The notes: generated from the letters alone by a model not told the origin. A stretch of DNA of 64,000 bases from Sipunculus nudus (GCA_026874595.1 CM049315.1:66845916-66909915), one strand, 5' to 3'. Shown: positions 46,140-59,230, counted from the first letter of the stretch. Numbers and translations are program-made.

Positions 46140-47800
46140 TGAGAGGCGCATGCATGTCTACACCAGGGTCAGGCATCTTTTTATTCCCCCGCCGTTAGTA
46201 GAGAACAACTAAAAGGGTCCGCGTCTGTCAGTCCCTCCGTCCTTACGTCCGTCTGTCCTTCAATCCGTTCGTCCGTCCCGCATCATCACTGATGCCACAC
46301 TTTTCTAGTTAAACATATGGCCGTAGACCATTGTGGCCCTAGGTCCTAGTTGTATTTTAAAATAATTGGTTGGGCATTTTCCAACATTGGTTATAGACGT
46401 TTAAAATGTCGATCTACATGATCTATCAACCGTGGTCCCCTCAAGCATTTTTCATGCAATGTTCCAGCTGTCATTGGGCTTAGACATCTTGCATGTGAAC
46501 ATGGTTAAGCGTTTAATTAAAACGTAAGCATTTTCACCTGTCTTTATCCAGAAATAAAAATCATTTATTTTTTTAAACAAAACGTCAATATATTATCGTT
46601 CAAATAAAAAAAATAAACTGTGTTTGAATATATATACACCATAGCATTTGAATTTTATGATAGGCAGTGGAAATTTACTGCCTCTTCATAAATAACATGT
46701 AAGGGGGACTGGGATTTGGGCTGTATATATAAGTTTGAATTCTAAATGAAAAATATGTTTTAAAATATTTGTCCTTGTCGCACTTCAAAAGAAAAAAAAA
46801 TTGTACAAAATGGTACAAGAACTTTAGTAAACTGACAGTGTTTAATACCTATAGCATCGTTTTATGGAAGATTTATAATCGATTACAAATGTATAAATTA
46901 CCAAATAAATATGTAAACAATAATGCATAAATATGCAAACGAAAGAAATGCATTTTATAATTCAGAAGTATATATGAAAGAAATATAAAGTTTGAACGTA
47001 AAAAAGCAATTTATAGACTAATGAAGCAACTGTACACATGGCAAAATAATTTAAGCTGTACCAGTTATTCAAAATTAACGCTGATGAGTAATATCTTAAA
47101 AAGTATAGTCAGAGAATATTAAATCGTGAGTTATTCGCTTGCCTTTTTCAAATATGTTTAATGCACTTAAATGTCCATATGTAGTTGTGTCTTTATTTTA
47201 TGACTGATCAGTTATTTGTGATTAAATAATGTATGAAATGTTTACATCTTTGGGCGCCTGTGCTCACATCTCTTGTTCATTTCTATACGATTACCTTAAA
47301 AAGACATAAATAATGTACCCAAGTCTTATTTTTATTTATTAATTGGGTGATAGAAAAATATGTCTACATCACTTATTCATTTGCTTTGTATTCCCCATTC
47401 TAACTGCTTGCTCCAGAGAAGTCTTTATTCGCTGTATTATTTATACCTCTGCGAAGCAAGGTTTAGAACGTAATTATCAAGGTTGGTTGTTTCGTCTGTT
47501 AGCAGCTGTACTCAACAGTTATAGACGGAGAGCCAGAAAAACAATCTAAAGTCATTTAAAGTTTACCTGGATCATAATAATATTTTTATTAAAAAGGTGC
47601 TTTACTGTTGTGAAAAAGGGGATAAAAAGACTCTTTATTTTTATGTTTCAGGGGAACCTTAATTTGAATATAGATTTCCGAAAGGGGCGAGCAGACCGGT
47701 TATGCAAAATCGAATTTGGTGAACTTGCCCAAAATTTCTCTTGAATTATTATAATCCTCGTGCAATAAACTGTAAATTCACAATATAAAAAATACATAAA
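46140..47800. other. Gene-free spacer
   Basis: Repeat-like GTCCGT words near 46215-46280, otherwise AT-rich with no coding or RNA signal recognised. Confidence 0.4.
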
Positions 47801-49283
47801 CTAGAATACGGGTAGTCGACAAGCGACTACGTGTATCCGCCAAAATCAGAGAAGGACGGGTGAAGTGAGGCATGGATTGAGTGGCAAGGGGATATAGAGT
47901 TACATATGTAAAATATTAGTATTGGATCTCTGCCACATAAACATGATTGTAGGTGGCGCCACCTGTTATTTGAACGAGAAACTATCCAAGATATATACAC
48001 ATGCAAAATTTCAAGTGGAAAAGTCAAACCACTGCAGAGATATGAGTGATTTTATCCCACAGCAGACAAACAGATGGACGCTGTGCAAACATGGTTGCAG
48101 GTGGCGCCACCTTTTGTTGTGTATGTTATAAAGCTATCCCAGGGCTACATTTGTGTAAAATTTTTTTCCGGATCGGTCAAATGGTTCCCGAGATATGAGC
48201 TTGGATGTCTGCAGCGTTAACATGAATGTAGGTGGCGCCACCTGTCATAAAATCAAGGAAGCTATCTAGGATGTATAAGCATGCCGAATTTTAGGTGAAT
48301 TAGTCAAACCATTGCAGAGATATGAGTGATTTTAACCCCAGGCAGATGAACAAATGGACACTGTGCAAACATGGTTGCAGGTGGCGCAATCTTTTGTTGT
48401 GTATGTTATAAAGCTATCCCAGGGCTACATTTGTGTAAAATTTTTTTCCGGATCGGTCAAACGGTTCCCGAGATATATGGGTTTATATGTGGAGCGTTAA
48501 CGTGAATGTAGGTGTCGCCACCTGTCATAAAATCAAGAAAGCTATCTAGGATGTATATGTATGCCGATTTTTAGGTGAATTAGTCAAACCACTGCAGAGA
48601 TATGAGTGATTTTAACCCCAGGCAGATGAACAAATGGACACCGTGCAAACATGGTTGCAGGTGGCGCCACCTTTTGTTGTGTATGTTATAAAGCTATCCC
48701 AGGGCTACATTTGTGTAAATTTTTTTTCCGGATCGGTCAAACGGTTCCCGAGATATATGGGTTTATGTGTGGAGCGTTAACGTGAATGTAGGTGGCGCCA
48801 CCTGTCATAAAATTGAGAAAGCTATCTAGGATGTATATGCATGCCAAATTTTAGGTGAATTAGTCAAACCTCTGCAGAGATATGAGTGATTTTAACCCCA
48901 GGCAGATGAACAGATGGACACTGTGCAAACATGGTTGCAGGTGGCGCCACCTTTTGTTGTGTATGTTATTAAGCTATCCCAGGGCTACATTTGTGTAAAA
49001 AAATTTTCCGGATCGGTCAAACGGTTCCCGAGATATATGGGTTTATGTGTGTAAACAGACGCACAAACGGACGCTGGGCAGAGACGAAAGGTCAGAGGTC
49101 AAGGTCACTTGGTTAGGCACCAGTTCACATGTGACCCGATAATTTGTGTAAGTTTCGGAAAAATCTGTCCAGTAGTCTCAGAGGAGTTCTCCGGAAACGA
49201 ACGCGGCGGCGGCGGCGGCGGCGGCGGCGGAACCCGGTCAAAAACATAGTATCCGCAAAACTTCGTTTTGGCGGATACAATAA
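47801..49283 (-). mobile_element. Non-autonomous Helitron/pearl-like element, copy 2
   Basis: Opposite orientation to 7829-9158. On the minus strand it begins near TTGTATCCGCCAAAACG and has a (CCG)n tract (49203-49230 on plus). It continues with CGGAGAACTCCTC and about four double units of roughly 280 bp. Each double unit carries two AGGTGGCGCCACCT-type palindromes (near 47951, 48101, 48231, 48660, 48790, 48940). It ends with the hairpin GTAGTCG-CTTGT-CGACTAC and CCGTATTCTAG immediately before T. The 3' junction CTAG|T is identical to copy 1. The double units are nearly identical, so internal expansion is recent. No transposition protein is encoded. Confidence 0.72.
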
Positions 49284-49721
49284 TTGTCTTTTTGTCTCAA
49301 CTTTTTTCATTAGTTTCCAGTTATGAACAATATCTCGGAAAAATATTTTAAGTTGCAAATCTGTACCCATTTACAACAATTTTACAATTTACAAACTGTC
49401 AGGTCATATATGAGGAGGAAAAATACAAAAGGTATATTTGATATCTATAAGCGTGGAGTCATGTTTTGTTAGTTTTCAGTCTGCAAATTATTTAATGTTA
49501 GATTGAAACGACGACTACATGTTTACAAGAGATTGAATGTGGTGCTGGCAATATAACGCCAATTTCTCTCATCCATCAATAACAGTTGATTTTTTTTTTA
49601 ATCTTGATTGTGGAGTTTAAGAATCGAAAAAGGGCAGTTTTTCGTTTTTAAAACGGAAAAGAATTCTGTTTTTTTATAGGTATAAAGTGACTTAAATTCA
49701 AATAACGTATCCAACGATTTA

Positions 49722-49723
<2 letters not shown>

Positions 49724-49789
<66 letters not shown>
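49724..49789. repeat. (TA)n microsatellite
   Basis: Uninterrupted TA run of about 66 bases. A shorter one follows at 49831-49848. Confidence 0.95.
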
Positions 49790-49791
<2 letters not shown>

Positions 49792-49847
49792 CATAGGCAC
49801 TTGCCATAGACATTTATCTTATTGTGTATACATATATATATATATAT

Positions 49848-49950
49848 AATTATACAAAATGAAGACGAGTCAAGTATTTTCAGACTATATTCAAGTAAAA
49901 TGTCTGAAAATACTTGACTTGTACTTGACTCGTCTTCATTTTGTATAATT
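49848..49950. repeat. Imperfect hairpin, about 40-bp arms
   Basis: AATTATACAAAATGAAGACG at the left is the reverse complement of CGTCTTCATTTTGTATAATT at the right. The inner part, GTCAAGTATTTTCAGAC, pairs with GTCTGAAAATACTTGAC. The right arm carries an extra ~11 bases (TGTACTTGACT). Confidence 0.85.
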
Positions 49951-50012
49951 ATAAAGCTCTGGTGAAATGCCATAGAGCACTCTAGTAGTTGTTGCTTGCA
50001 GTAAACCTGCAG

Positions 50013-50019
<7 letters not shown>

Positions 50020-50046
<27 letters not shown>
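50020..50046. repeat. (AT)n microsatellite
   Basis: Short uninterrupted AT run followed by ATGTGT. Confidence 0.9.
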
Positions 50047-50052
<6 letters not shown>

Positions 50053-50130
50053 CTCTGCTAGCCCCCCCCCCCAACACACACACGCAAAATCCTGGACCCG
50101 CCCCTGTGTAACTAGTCATGATCAAGCCAT

Positions 50131-50640
50131 CATATGGTCAAAAGTAGGTCAACCAGGACAAAACGTGAACTCGATCTGTAAGTGGTCATTATGCACCCAC
50201 ACACCAAACATTAGGCCAATATCTGCAAGCATTGGGAAAAAAAGGCCATACATGTGCATTTGTCTGGAAAATATCTATTTTTTTTTTTTTCATGAAATTT
50301 TCTAAGTTCAGGAGTTGTCATATGGTCAAAAGTAGGTCAACTGGGACAAAACGCGAACTCGATCTGTAAGTGGTCATTGTGCACCCACACACCAAACTTT
50401 AGGCCAATATCTGCAAGCATTGGGAAAAAAAGGCCATACATGTGCATTTGTCTGGAAAATATCAATTTTTTTTTTTCATGAAATTTTCTAAGTTCAGGAG
50501 CTGTCATATGGTCAAAAGTAGGTCAACTGGGACGAAATGTGACTCAATCTGTAACTGGTCATTATCTGCTCACACACCAAAAATCAGGCCAATATCTGCA
50601 GGCATTGTGAAAAAAAAGTCTGTATAACTGTTTGATTTGG
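50131..50640. repeat. Three tandem units, about 186-198 bp
   Basis: CATATGGTCAAAAGTAGGTC recurs at 50131, 50329 and 50515. Units share 'CGAACTCGATCTGTAA', 'AGGCCAATATCTGCAAGCAT' and a poly-T stretch whose length varies. The right end runs into 'GACGGAATGACGGACA'. A lone unit is at 45715-45945. Confidence 0.85.
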
Positions 50641-50699
50641 AAATGACTGAAGGACGGAATGACGGACATGGGTTAAACTATATGCCCCTGCCACTTTGT

Positions 50700-52753
50700 A
50701 TTGTGGTGGGGGCATAAAAACAAGTTGATGTAAGTGGCACCTCAAAAACTGCAGTTACAAATATGATTCATATGACCATCATTTGCACAAAACTTGGTGA
50801 TGTTACCTCCTGTTGATTCTGAGATTGTTATGTTTGTATGCTTTCTTGCCCAAATGAATAAGTTCAAATTCCTGAAGTCCACCAAAATTCATCAAACCAA
50901 AACCATTTGAACATATTAAGAGAGCTTATCTATGGGATCATTTCTGTGAAATATTGAACCATTTAGCTGAATGATTTCAGAGAAGAAACTTGGATAATCA
51001 GTTACAAGTATCTGGGGTTAGCGGTTAGGAGATGTGCCCTGATAAGGGGCATCCTGATGGAAGATAGACAAAGCGCTATGCCTATACCTCAGTTGACTTT
51101 CAGTCAGCTGAGCTGAAAACAGTTCACACGTCACCCGTTACCTTTCTCAGAATCAACTGCATGTTTACACTGTAATGCACATCCTGCTGTGTAACTTAGT
51201 TTTGCTCAACAGAAGAATGTACAACAACCACATAATCCTGCTTCTAGATCAAGACCTGGGTTGAACTTCTACATAACTAACTTAAATAAATACAACTCAT
51301 CTTCTAAAATCTGTCAGTCAGTCATAAAAGACCAAAGTAGTATTAATGTAAATAACAAAACACGATATTTTCATATAGTTTAATTTATTAAAAAATATAA
51401 ATCATACTCTATATCCATTCATACTGATTTTTATGTAAAGATGACTTTGTGTATGAGATACAGGTACCAACAAAACATCATGGAAAAGAGAGTTTGCTTT
51501 ATACAATTGTTTAAATAAATTAAATTACACATCATTATAAAATGAAATAATTAGCATGCAAAAACCAATAATCAATATAAAATACAAATACAATATTCTG
51601 CTCATATATAGATATATCAAGATATATTTTCTGCACTTATTGACTGCAGACAAACAAACAAGTTAAATGTTTTCTCAATGCCATGGCTATGATATTTATC
51701 AAATATAAAGAAAATACCATTTGAGGTGATTTTGTGACCTTTCACCTAGTTTGAACAAAATGAAGGCATGTTGAGGGATTATAAGAATTGTATAAGATTC
51801 AGACAGAACGCTGTAAAATAGTGGCTTATAGAGCGTGAACAACAGACACAGATATAGATTTTAACCCCAAATGAGTTACTGTGTAGTAGCAAAATGAAGC
51901 AAACATACCTCAGAAAAATGGCTGTAGAGAGACGATTGAAATGAGGTACAGTTTATATGTAGCTCTGATAATTGATTTATAAAGATAGGAAGGGAAAATC
52001 ATATTGAGCTTATTTGGTGACCTTTAACTTGACTTTTGACATAAAATCAAGACACATCATGATATTAGGAATCTGAAAGAGGATTTAAAAATGGTAAATT
52101 TTATGTTGATTTGACCATATTTGACCAAGTCATGAGGAAAATAAAGTTTATTAATGACCTTGACCTTTGACCAACTTGTACAAAAACAGGAGGCTTCAAG
52201 GACATTTGTTTTTCAATCAACAAAGAAAATTGCAAAGTGATTGCTGGAGAACTCGAAGATTTTCTGCAAGCAAAAATAATCCTGTGATTGAAATGAGCTT
52301 ACTAAGAAAGAAATAACATTATTGTGACATGTACAAAATTGCTCTGAACATAATCAAATTATATGTTTTGATGACATTACTAAGGTGGATGTCATATTAC
52401 TCTAATAAATGTGAGATTTTAACAGACATAATTTACTGTGATTAAAATGACATGATGATGATGATCTTGATTTCTCTGATTGGAGTAAAATTAACGTGAT
52501 GGAAGTCCTGATCTTCTGGTGGGGTTGACATTAATATGTAAGATGTGAATATATATAATGACAGGAGTGATATAACTATGATTGAGGTGATATTATCATA
52601 ATGGAAATGCTATGATGGAAGACCATTAATAATAATATATCATATTATTAAAGGTGGTGCTTTGTGTTCTCATACTATGATTCAATATTCGGTTACAAAA
52701 TCTTAATGTGTGTGTATTCTCTACCAATACCATAACCTAATGTAGGATAATTA
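50700..52753. other. Downstream flank of the esterase gene
   Basis: No exon was recognised. Contains TGACCTTGACCTTTGACC near 52156. A minus-strand AATAAA (plus 52147-52152) is about 600 bp past the esterase stop and is a candidate polyadenylation signal. Confidence 0.35.
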
Positions 52754-55700
52754 TCAGAGTTTGGCTGCAGAATTATCAGCATTCTTTACAGTTCTGTTCC
52801 AGAAAGCCATCTTGTCTGGCTGGAAGTTTTCCTGAGACTGCGGCTGGAATTGAAGCTTAAGGTATGCCTTCCTGTGACTGTCATGGCGGGGCCAGCGGGG
52901 TAGGTCCGTCCCATTAGGATCTCTGTTAAAAGAGGGAAAACATCGAGTATCAACAGGTAAACAATCCTTTACAGCCATCACACGCAAAAATTACAGGTAT
53001 CAACTTTAAAAAAACTACACAGACTGAAACATGAACAAACTTGTAAGATTGTATCATAAGTCAGTGACTTAACTACCAGTATTTATCTCCACAGGCCTAT
53101 CCATAGGTGGCGATATTTGTTTTTGACATTATTATTCTTATTATTCTGCCACTTTTCATTTGGTTTGATTGATATTCACTCAAGATATACCTTACAATGG
53201 TCAAATTAATTTTACCAAGTTTAAGTCATGCTGACCTATTCTTCAAGGTTACAGGGATAAAAACAATTGTGATTTTTTTAGATTTTCAATATTGATTTTC
53301 TTTTTATCTATAAGGGGTAGAGACAAATGGATAACAATGACAAAATCTGGTTCCTAACATTTCTATAGCAATTTTTTAATTCACTCATGTGGAACAATAT
53401 GAGATAGATGACTAAGCAATTTTCAGTTAGACTATGTATCAAGATAAAGCATTTGACCTAGAAAGTTGTCAGAAATAGTCAGAAATCCCATGCTTAAGAA
53501 TGATATCATATCTTTCCAGCTTAGTAATTTTATTAAAATTATATGACCTGATGATGGATTATACAATAAAGATCAAAATTAGTCCAATGCATTGCAGAAA
53601 TCACTACTTTCAGACCTCCATAAATATCATACCTAGACTTGTCAAATAAGATGATTTAGCCAGGCGAGTAACAAAGTGAGGCCAGAATGATATGTGGTGT
53701 ATATGATCAAGATGAAGGGTCTCCCCAGTGTTTGAACACTAAGTAAGTATATGCCCTTGATGACAACACTGGAGAGGTCCTGAAAATATTTGCCAGGTCA
53801 TCCCAATATGTCAGGGGCGGATCCAGGATTTAGGAAAAGGGGGGGTCCAACCCAAGAGGACAAATGAAAATCCTAAAAAAAAGGTCATCAGGTCTGGAAA
53901 AGGGGGGGGTCCAGGCCGCAAAATTACGTCTAAAACCCCTTAAAAAAGGTTGCTTCAGGTGAAAAAGGGGGGGTCCAGACCCCCTGGACCCCCCCTGGAT
54001 CCGCTTCTGTATGTATATAAACTAAAATGGTTTGGTTTTTGCAGATGAGTACAGATATATGTCTTCCCCTTCCCCTCAGTGGGCACTTCCCAAAATGAGG
54101 GGAAGAAATATATATGCACCATCTCATGATGTTTTGGAAAACATATAAATATTCACTGATTTGACCTTGAAAATCAAGGCCAAGGTCACAGCTTTTGAAC
54201 TCCACAGAGAACATGGCAGAAAGAACTGGCATGTCACATTTGAGGAAAAATCTTCAGCACTTCCAAAGTTATGGGCATCACATGTACAAGAATCCTACAT
54301 TTGCAGAGATTGGACCTTGAACATCAAGGTCAAGGTCACCTGATTTCAAACATCTCATAGAACTCTGATGGAACAACCTGTGACGTAACTGACAAGCTCC
54401 AAGTCTGGATAAAGCTCAGTATCCAGAGACTGTTGTCAGGTCATATGAATGTTAGAGAGTGCTCAAAAGTTCTCGAGTGAGTTTGAACATCAGACCCGCA
54501 CAGATTTTATTGCACTTTTCGAGAACAACTCCATGGATGCATGTCCCAGGTACCCAACAGGGATAGAATGGTCAGGGGCATCCACATATTTTGTGACAAG
54601 CTCTGATGAATTCCTGTTGTTTAAGAGTTAGGGTTAGTTCTCCCACCTCAGTGACGAGCAGTTATTTTTAGTGAGCACAAACTGTATGATCTCAAAGGGT
54701 GGATGCCAGAATCATGAAGGATTTCCCCATTCACTTTTTCCTGTTGTTTAATGGTTAAAATGTAGGTTTAAATGCTATGTGTTCATCTCTACAAACACAA
54801 CAGATTAATAACAAAATGAATACAAATATAGACATAGGGATAACAGTTACAACTCTGATAACACCCAGTTCATTGAGTTAAAACAAAGTTCAATTTCTTA
54901 CCCATTTATTGCAAAGTTGGTCCAGTAACCCATTATCTGACGGCTCAGAGTCCGCTGTTCATCTCTCCACACATCTGGAAACCTTGTCAAATATGGCTCA
55001 CCCATCACCATGGGGATTTCATCACCATGGTCAGCACGCACCCACTCAGGATCACGTCTCCTGGACAACCGCTGATCAAAATAGTACATATACGTGCGCC
55101 CTCTACCTGAAAATATATGAACAACAGGAGTTATCTTTGACAATGGATTAGACATGCTGGCAGACGGAAAGATGAACAGACCTTGCGTACGTCCTGTTAT
55201 AGACTGGCAGATAAATACTATCCTAAATCTATGTCTGCATCTTCAAAATTTAATCAAACTTTCTTAGCCAAAAAAAAAACATCTGTGGAGAACATTGACA
55301 ACCCCAGAAAATACTCACTGGAATGCATGTCAGCTACATCAACAGATGGTGCCACAAACAGCATCTCTCCATACATAGCGACGATACTCTCCATCAGATG
55401 TTCCGTGGGTGCACCCTGCACATAACGACCATGGATCAAGTCAATGATTTTCTGCTGGTTGTTGCTATGGCGATGGGTCATCTTTGTGACCACCATCTTG
55501 ACTGCCCATTCTGCTATGGCTCTGTCTGTAATCTCTTTTGACTGTAACATCCCAAACACAAACTGCGTCCCCTCAGTAGAGTTAAAGCCGACCATTAGAT
55601 CGGCTGGATGGAAGCTGCCAGTCTGGTAAAGGTCAAGAGGCATGCCCTTGAGGAAGTATCCATCCAACACTGGTGTAAAACCAACTCCTAATCCCTCCAC

Positions 55701-55765
55701 AAGTGCCTCCCCAGGTTGTGCTTGTAAAAACTTGACTAGATCCTCACTGCTGGTGGCTTCACAGC
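52754..55765 (-). CDS. Type-B carboxylesterase / cholinesterase-like, C-terminal three exons (5' partial)
   Basis: Exons on the minus strand: 55765-55319, 55106-54902 and 52922-52754. They join in phase with GT-AG junctions to about 273 residues ending in a stop. The first exon encodes FTPVLDGYFL and GFNSTEGTQFVFG, whose glutamate matches the acid of the catalytic triad. The second encodes RTYMYYFDQRL and RADHGDEIPMVMGEP, whose histidine (DHGDE) matches the catalytic histidine, then GYWTNFAING. The third begins DPNGTDLPRWP, the usual family continuation, and ends WNRTVKNADNSAAKL with no membrane anchor. The nucleophile-serine region (GESAG) must lie in upstream exons beyond 64000; none was found between 55765 and the window end. 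Family knowledge: these enzymes hydrolyse carboxylic esters, and some relatives are non-catalytic adhesion proteins. Substrate unknown. Confidence 0.88.
53812..54009. mobile_element. GGATCC-ended MITE, copy 2 (198 bp), in esterase intron
   Basis: Starts CAGGGGCGGATCCAGG and ends CCTGGATCCGCTTCTG. It is flanked by TATGT direct repeats (53807-53811 and 54010-54014). Very similar to 43620-43826. It lies in the intron between the last two exons of the esterase gene. Confidence 0.85.
54140..54345. repeat. Repeat with AAGGTCAAGGTCA motif in esterase intron
   Basis: Two diverged units with 'TTGACCTTGAA(A/C)ATCAAGG(C/T)CAAGGTCAC' near 54160 and 54312. They are related to the 10730-11640 family. Confidence 0.55.
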
Positions 55766-55990
55766 CTGGAAGACAAAACAGCCGTAGAATTAATTCAGAG
55801 TCATCTAAGATAGTGAACAAATTTTAAAAAATGGTATATTAAGCTATATATTTATTACTGCTGCAACCACAGCACCCTCTATGAACAACTTGTATAACTA
55901 CAGGAAGTTATCTGATCCACTATGTCTTGTCATCCTCTGATCTGCCTATGACTAAAATCACAGTAACCTGATGTCAATTCTACATAAAAC

Positions 55991-58900
55991 ACAATGATAA
56001 AGTGGTCACTGGCTGACAAACATAGCACAACAATAAAGTGGTCACTGGCTGACAAACATAACACAACAATAAAGTGGTCACTGGCTGACAAACATAACAC
56101 AACAATAAAGTGGTCACTGGCTGACAAACATAACACAACAATAAAGTGGTCACTGGCTGACAAACATAACACAACAATAAAGTGGTCACTGGCTGACAAA
56201 CATAACACAACAATAAAGTGGTCACTGGCTGACAAACATAACACAACAATAAAGTGGTCACTGGCTGACAAACATAACACAACAATAAAGTGGTCACTGG
56301 CTGACAAACATAACACAACAATAAAGTGGTCACTGGCTGACAAACATAACACAACAATAAAGTGGTCACTGGCTGACAAACATAACACAACAATAAAGTG
56401 GTCACTGGCTGACAAACATAACACAACAATAAAGTGGTCACTGGCTGACAAACATAACACAACAATAAAGTGGTCACTGGCTGACAAACATAACACAACA
56501 ATAAAGTGGTCACTGGCTGACAAACATAACACAACAATAAAGTGGTCACTGGCTGACAAACATAACACAACAATAAAGTGGTCACTGGCTGACAAACATA
56601 ACACAACAATAAAGTGGTCACTGGCTGACAAACATAACACAACAATAAAGTGGTCACTGGCTGACAAACATAACACAACAATAAAGTGGTCACTGGCTGA
56701 CAAACATAACACAACAATAAAGTGGTCACTGGCTGACAAACATAACACAACAATAAAGTGGTCACTGGCTGACAAACATAACACAACAATAAAGTGGTCA
56801 CTGGCTGACAAACATAACACAACAATAAAGTGGTCACTGGCTGACAAACATAACACAACAATAAAGTGGTCACTGGCTGACAAACATAACACAACAATAA
56901 AGTGGTCACTGGCTGACAAACATAACACAACAATAAAGTGGTCACTGGCTGACAAACATAACACAACAATAAAGTGGTCACTGGCTGACAAACATAACAC
57001 AACAATAAAGTGGTCACTGGCTGACAAACATAACACAACAATAAAGTGGTCACTGGCTGACAAACATAACACAACAATAAAGTGGTCACTGGCTGACAAA
57101 CATAACACAACAATAAAGTGGTCACTGGCTGACAAACATAACACAACAATAAAGTGGTCACTGGCTGACAAACATAACACAACAATAAAGTGGTCACTGG
57201 CTGACAAACATAACACAACAATAAAGTGGTCACTGGCTGACAAACATAACACAACAATAAAGTGGTCACTGGCTGACAAACATAACACAACAATAAAGTG
57301 GTCACTGGCTGACAAACATAACACAACAATAAAGTGGTCACTGGCTGACAAACATAACACAACAATAAAGTGGTCACTGGCTGACAAACATAACACAACA
57401 ATAAAGTGGTCACTGGCTGACAAACATAACACAACAATAAAGTGGTCACTGGCTGACAAACATAACACAACAATAAAGTGGTCACTGGCTGACAAACATA
57501 ACACAACAATAAAGTGGTCACTGGCTGACAAACATAACACAACAATAAAGTGGTCACTGGCTGACAAACATAACACAACAATAAAGTGGTCACTGGCTGA
57601 CAAACATAACACAACAATAAAGTGGTCACTGGCTGACAAACATAACACAACAATAAAGTGGTCACTGGCTGACAAACATAACACAACAATAAAGTGGTCA
57701 CTGGCTGACAAACATAACACAACAATAAAGTGGTCACTGGCTGACAAACATAACACAACAATAAAGTGGTCACTGGCTGACAAACATAACACAACAATAA
57801 AGTGGTCACTGGCTGACAAACATAACACAACAATAAAGTGGTCACTGGCTGACAAACATAACACAACAATAAAGTGGTCACTGGCTGACAAACATAACAC
57901 AACAATAAAGTGGTCACTGGCTGACAAACATAACACAACAATAAAGTGGTCACTGGCTGACAAACATAACACAACAATAAAGTGGTCACTGGCTGACAAA
58001 CATAACACAACAATAAAGTGGTCACTGGCTGACAAACATAACACAACAATAAAGTGGTCACTGGCTGACAAACATAACACAACAATAAAGTGGTCACTGG
58101 CTGACAAACATAACACAACAATAAAGTGGTCACTGGCTGACAAACATAACACAACAATAAAGTGGTCACTGGCTGACAAACATAACACAACAATAAAGTG
58201 GTCACTGGCTGACAAACATAACACAACAATAAAGTGGTCACTGGCTGACAAACATAACACAACAATAAAGTGGTCACTGGCTGACAAACATAACACAACA
58301 ATAAAGTGGTCACTGGCTGACAAACATAACACAACAATAAAGTGGTCACTGGCTGACAAACATAACACAACAATAAAGTGGTCACTGGCTGACAAACATA
58401 ACACAACAATAAAGTGGTCACTGGCTGACAAACATAACACAACAATAAAGTGGTCACTGGCTGACAAACATAACACAACAATAAAGTGGTCACTGGCTGA
58501 CAAACATAACACAACAATAAAGTGGTCACTGGCTGACAAACATAACACAACAATAAAGTGGTCACTGGCTGACAAACATAACACAACAATAAAGTGGTCA
58601 CTGGCTGACAAACATAACACAACAATAAAGTGGTCACTGGCTGACAAACATAACACAACAATAAAGTGGTCACTGGCTGACAAACATAACACAACAATAA
58701 AGTGGTCACTGGCTGACAAACATAACACAACAATAAAGTGGTCACTGGCTGACAAACATAACACAACAATAAAGTGGTCACTGGCTGACAAACATAACAC
58801 AACAATAAAGTGGTCACTGGCTGACAAACATAACACAACAATAAAGTGGTCACTGGCTGACAAACATAACACAACAATAAAGTGGTCACTGGCTGACAAA

Positions 58901-59157
58901 CATAACACAACAATAAAGTGGTCACTGGCTGACAAACATAACACAACAATAAAGTGGTCACTGGCTGACAAACATAACACAACAATAAAGTGGTCACTGG
59001 CTGACAAACATAACACAACAATAAAGTGGTCACTGGCTGACAAACATAACACAACAATAAAGTGGTCACTGGCTGACAAACATAACACAACAATAAAGTG
59101 GTCACTGGCTGACAAACATAACACAACAATAAAGTGGTCACTGGCTGACAAACATAG
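55991..59157. repeat. 36-bp minisatellite, 88 copies
   Basis: GTCACTGGCTGACAAACATA recurs every 36 bases from 56005 to 59137, which gives 88 units. Internal units look identical by eye. Only the first (AATGATAAAG and CATAGC) and last (CATAGCC) differ. Because 36 is divisible by three and the unit lacks stops in several frames, long repeat-derived open frames appear on both strands. It lies in the intron upstream of the first esterase exon in the window. Confidence 0.97.
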
Positions 59158-59230
59158 CCTTTTATTTGAGAGTGTGGTCCTTGAAGCAGGAGGTGCATTG
59201 TTCTGTCCCCTCCAGAGCCTCAAAAGTAAT

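Noticed and set aside
55991-59157. CRISPR-like regular array
   Set aside because: There are no distinct spacers; the whole 36-bp unit repeats without unique sequence between copies, in a eukaryotic intron.
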